From Clarireedia homoeocarpa (lineage: Eukaryota > Ascomycota > Leotiomycetes > Helotiales > Rutstroemiaceae): 64,000 nucleotides of DNA. The stretch is taken from assembly GCA_001465935.1 (NCBI GenBank), contig LNKV01000005.1, forward strand, positions 1,054,001-1,118,000. The letters run 5' to 3'. Shown here one piece after another: positions 62,049 to 64,000 of this stretch (its first letter is position 1; each line of letters begins with the position of its first letter). The position numbers and the translations under genes are program-made. Under the pieces are notes generated by a model, which was not told where the DNA came from, searched no databases, and saw only the letters and a list, made by a program, of their open reading frames with translations.

Positions 62049-62978
62049 ATGTCCCAATCACCACCGCTCGCTCCCGTTGTATCTGTCTGCCATGGCGGTG
62101 GGCCGATGCCCATTCTTGACGACCCCGACCATCGCGAATTGATCAAATCAATGCGAACCAAAGTTCCCGAAATCCTCGGCCTGCGTCCATCAGCGAGCAA
62201 CGAATCTGCCCCCAACCTGCCTAGAGCCATCGTTCTAGTTACAGCGCATTGGTCCGAATCGACACCACATATAAGCAGTGCCTCGCACCATGACCTGCTA
62301 TACGATTACGGTGGTTTTCCGCCCGAGAGTTACGAATTGAAATATCCAGCTCCAGGAAGTCCCGAGGTCGCCAAGGAGATTTTTGATTTACTGGATGGAG
62401 CGGGCATGAAGCCTGTATTAGATGAGAACAGAGGTTCGTTGACACCCAATCCCCCCTCTGACATTTCGCCTCCAACAAGGAACATACTGAACTAACAATC
62501 CCCAGGTTGGGACCATGGGGTATTCGTCCCCCTCCTGCTTATCGAACCTTCTGCCCGCATCCCCATCGTCCAACTCTCCGTCCTCCGCTCCGCCTCCCCC
62601 AGTACCCACTACGCCATGGGGCAAGCGCTCGCCCCCCTTCGCGAACGCAACATCGCCATCGTCGGTTCTGGCATGCCCACCTTTCACAACCTGCGCCTCA
62701 TGTTCAGCGGGCTCGCAAACACACCCAAGTACATCCAGCGCAACAAGGAATGGTCATATCGTTTAACGGAAACATTGAAAATCGCGGATGCAGAGAAGCG
62801 GCGCAAGGAACTTGAAGGATGGAGAAGTTGGACGGGGGCGCAAGATGCGCATCCCGAGCGGGGTCAGGAGCATTTTATGCCGCTGATTGTGTGCGCGGGG
62901 GCTGGGGGAGAGGGCGGAGCAGAAGGTTGGGCGGATGAGGTTATGGGGTCGCCGCAGTGGACTTATTATTGGAAGTGA
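62049..62978 (+). CDS. Class III extradiol ring-cleavage dioxygenase, DODA-like
   Basis: A LigB-superfamily dioxygenase resembling 4,5-DOPA extradiol dioxygenase, which opens catechol rings using a non-haem metal. Exons are 62049-62433 and 62506-62978 (phase 1 junction), giving 285 residues from this start. Candidate metal and active-site residues are His15 in VCHGGGPMP, His in VTAHWSES, the YDYGGFP loop, His in GWDHGVFVPLLLIEP just after the splice, and His in VGSGMPTFHNLR. The order and spacing fit the family. An upstream in-frame ATG at 61926 would add 41 residues (MRFIPQAS...), basic and Ser-rich, possibly an organelle presequence; I prefer 62049 because the first beta strand begins at once. 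It ends EVMGSPQWTYYWK. No pathway partners are adjacent, so the substrate is open. Confidence 0.9.
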
Positions 62979-64000
62979 AGAGGTAGATTCTTTGATGATA
63001 TCGAGGAATAGCGTATAAGGATGAAATTCTAAATGACTACAGAACTACTAATATCCATTACGCTTATACCCATCTCACTGTGAGCCACCACCGACTATAT
63101 ATATATCAACCTAAACACAGTGTTGAATCCACCCTCATCTTCATCTCCACTTCCCAAGTTCCATCTACAGAATTGCTAATTTTTTATTTATTTTATTTTC
63201 ATTTTTTCTTTTTTCTTTTTTCTTTTCTTTTATTTTATTTTATTTTATTTTATTTTATTTTATTTTATTTTATTTTATTTTATTTTACTATTTATTTTTT
63301 TAATTGCATTTAACTGAAAATGCTAAGGATTATATACAAATCTAGCTCTCTCTCATGCCCTTTCCAATATTATTGCTACTACTTCACTCTTCCCTATCTG
63401 TCCTCGCAAGTTGTTCTACTCGTATACTTCCTTCATAGCTAGAGCTAGAGCTAGAGCTAGACCTCTTCTAACCAACCAATAACAATCAATAGCTAGCTAG
63501 CTAGGCTTTCGGCCAAGACTTACTTTTACTTGACTTAGCCAGTCAGTCCCTAATACCATCCATACCTTACCCTCCCTCCCTCCTTGCCGCGGGATGGATG
63601 GATTCACTAGCACAAACAAACGGGCAGGGTGATCTGTGCACTTATACAGTACTATTTTATGTTTTCTCTTTGCATACAAGTTAAGTCAAGTTAGTGTCAA
63701 ATAAATAGGGTAGATGTCTGATGTCTGATGTCCAAGGGCTAGTCTAGTGCATATCGAACCAAACCAACCCAAATATTGCAACGCAAATATAATATTCCTG
63801 AACCCTCCCTCCTCAAGGAAAATCGGACTGAAATCTTAGTTAGATTCCTAGCCGCAATTCCATGACTTTAGTAGCTAGACTTGATGTAGAGATTTGACTT
63901 ACTTGGTTCTCAACACGTTATTTGCCCTAGGCAGTGATTATATCCCTCATTTCACAAACCCAGATCAGTAAACACACATGCAGGCATCTCGTTTTGATCT
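62979..64000. other. 3' flank and repeat-rich right end
   Basis: No supported gene. It contains a (TTTTA)n array at about 63227-63297, GAGCTA/CTAG-type short repeats near 63438-63505 and CCCT repeats near 63571-63582. Confidence 0.5.
63227..63297. repeat. (TTTTA)n microsatellite, about 14 units
   Basis: A nearly perfect pentanucleotide array. It is not the fungal telomere repeat (TTAGGG). Confidence 0.93.

Noticed and set aside
63227..63297. Telomere-related repeat near the window end
   Set aside because: The unit is TTTTA, not TTAGGG, and the sequence continues beyond it as ordinary DNA.

Overview
This window is nuclear DNA of a filamentous ascomycete (Pezizomycotina). The evidence is the short GT-AG introns of about 48-150 bp with a few longer ones, fungus-specific families (Zn2Cys6 activator, rhodopsin-like multi-TM protein, GPI-anchored mucin-like adhesin) and housekeeping genes of fungal type. 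The overall look recalls Leotiomycetes, but that is an impression, not a demonstrated assignment. No CRISPR, operon, rRNA or convincing tRNA was seen.

Layout. 0.3-2.8 kb: a Zn2Cys6 activator (-). 2.8-7.9 kb: a gene-free, repeat-speckled stretch. 7.9-24.7 kb is a conserved housekeeping block: condensin SMC2 (+), a membrane-anchored MOSC/mARC-like protein (+), proteasome alpha-5 (-) divergent from gamma-tubulin complex GCP2 (+), and methylenetetrahydrofolate reductase of Met13 type (+). 25.0-33.9 kb is a metabolic stretch: an MDR-family reductase (-), an atypical SDR (-), an acyl-CoA dehydrogenase-like protein (-) and a rhodopsin-domain membrane protein (+). 33.9-43.3 kb is gene-poor and decayed: an AT-rich probable transposon relic with a nested inverted repeat, an unresolved coding remnant, a beta-propeller gene that has lost its start codon and its frame, and another broken gene. 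43.3-46.2 kb holds a C2H2 zinc-finger gene followed in the same frame, after two stops, by a degenerate kinase-like domain that lacks its N-lobe. 49.0-51.6 kb: a secreted/type I membrane kelch protein (-). 55.1-60.5 kb: a 13-exon mucin-like GPI-anchored surface protein. 62.0-63.0 kb: a class III extradiol (DODA-like) dioxygenase.

The housekeeping genes share no single pathway. Chromosome condensation, spindle nucleation and protein turnover genes lie next to each other, which looks like ordinary conserved synteny. The most unusual element is the mucin-like gene. Its 5' third is built from tandem mini-exons of 24-60 nt, many of them phase-symmetric, a second cluster of three mini-exons precedes the last exon, and the coding sequence also carries 21-nt and roughly 70-86-residue repeats. 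That architecture would let exon skipping and repeat-number change alter the length of a surface stalk without breaking the frame. Other points worth checking are microexons in the zinc-cluster gene (28 nt) and the proteasome gene (13 nt), substitutions at catalytic positions in the SDR and the acyl-CoA dehydrogenase, and the decayed 34-43 kb interval.

All exon boundaries were set by hand from GT/AG sites, reading-phase agreement and family motifs. Every spliced gene model given sums to a whole number of codons.
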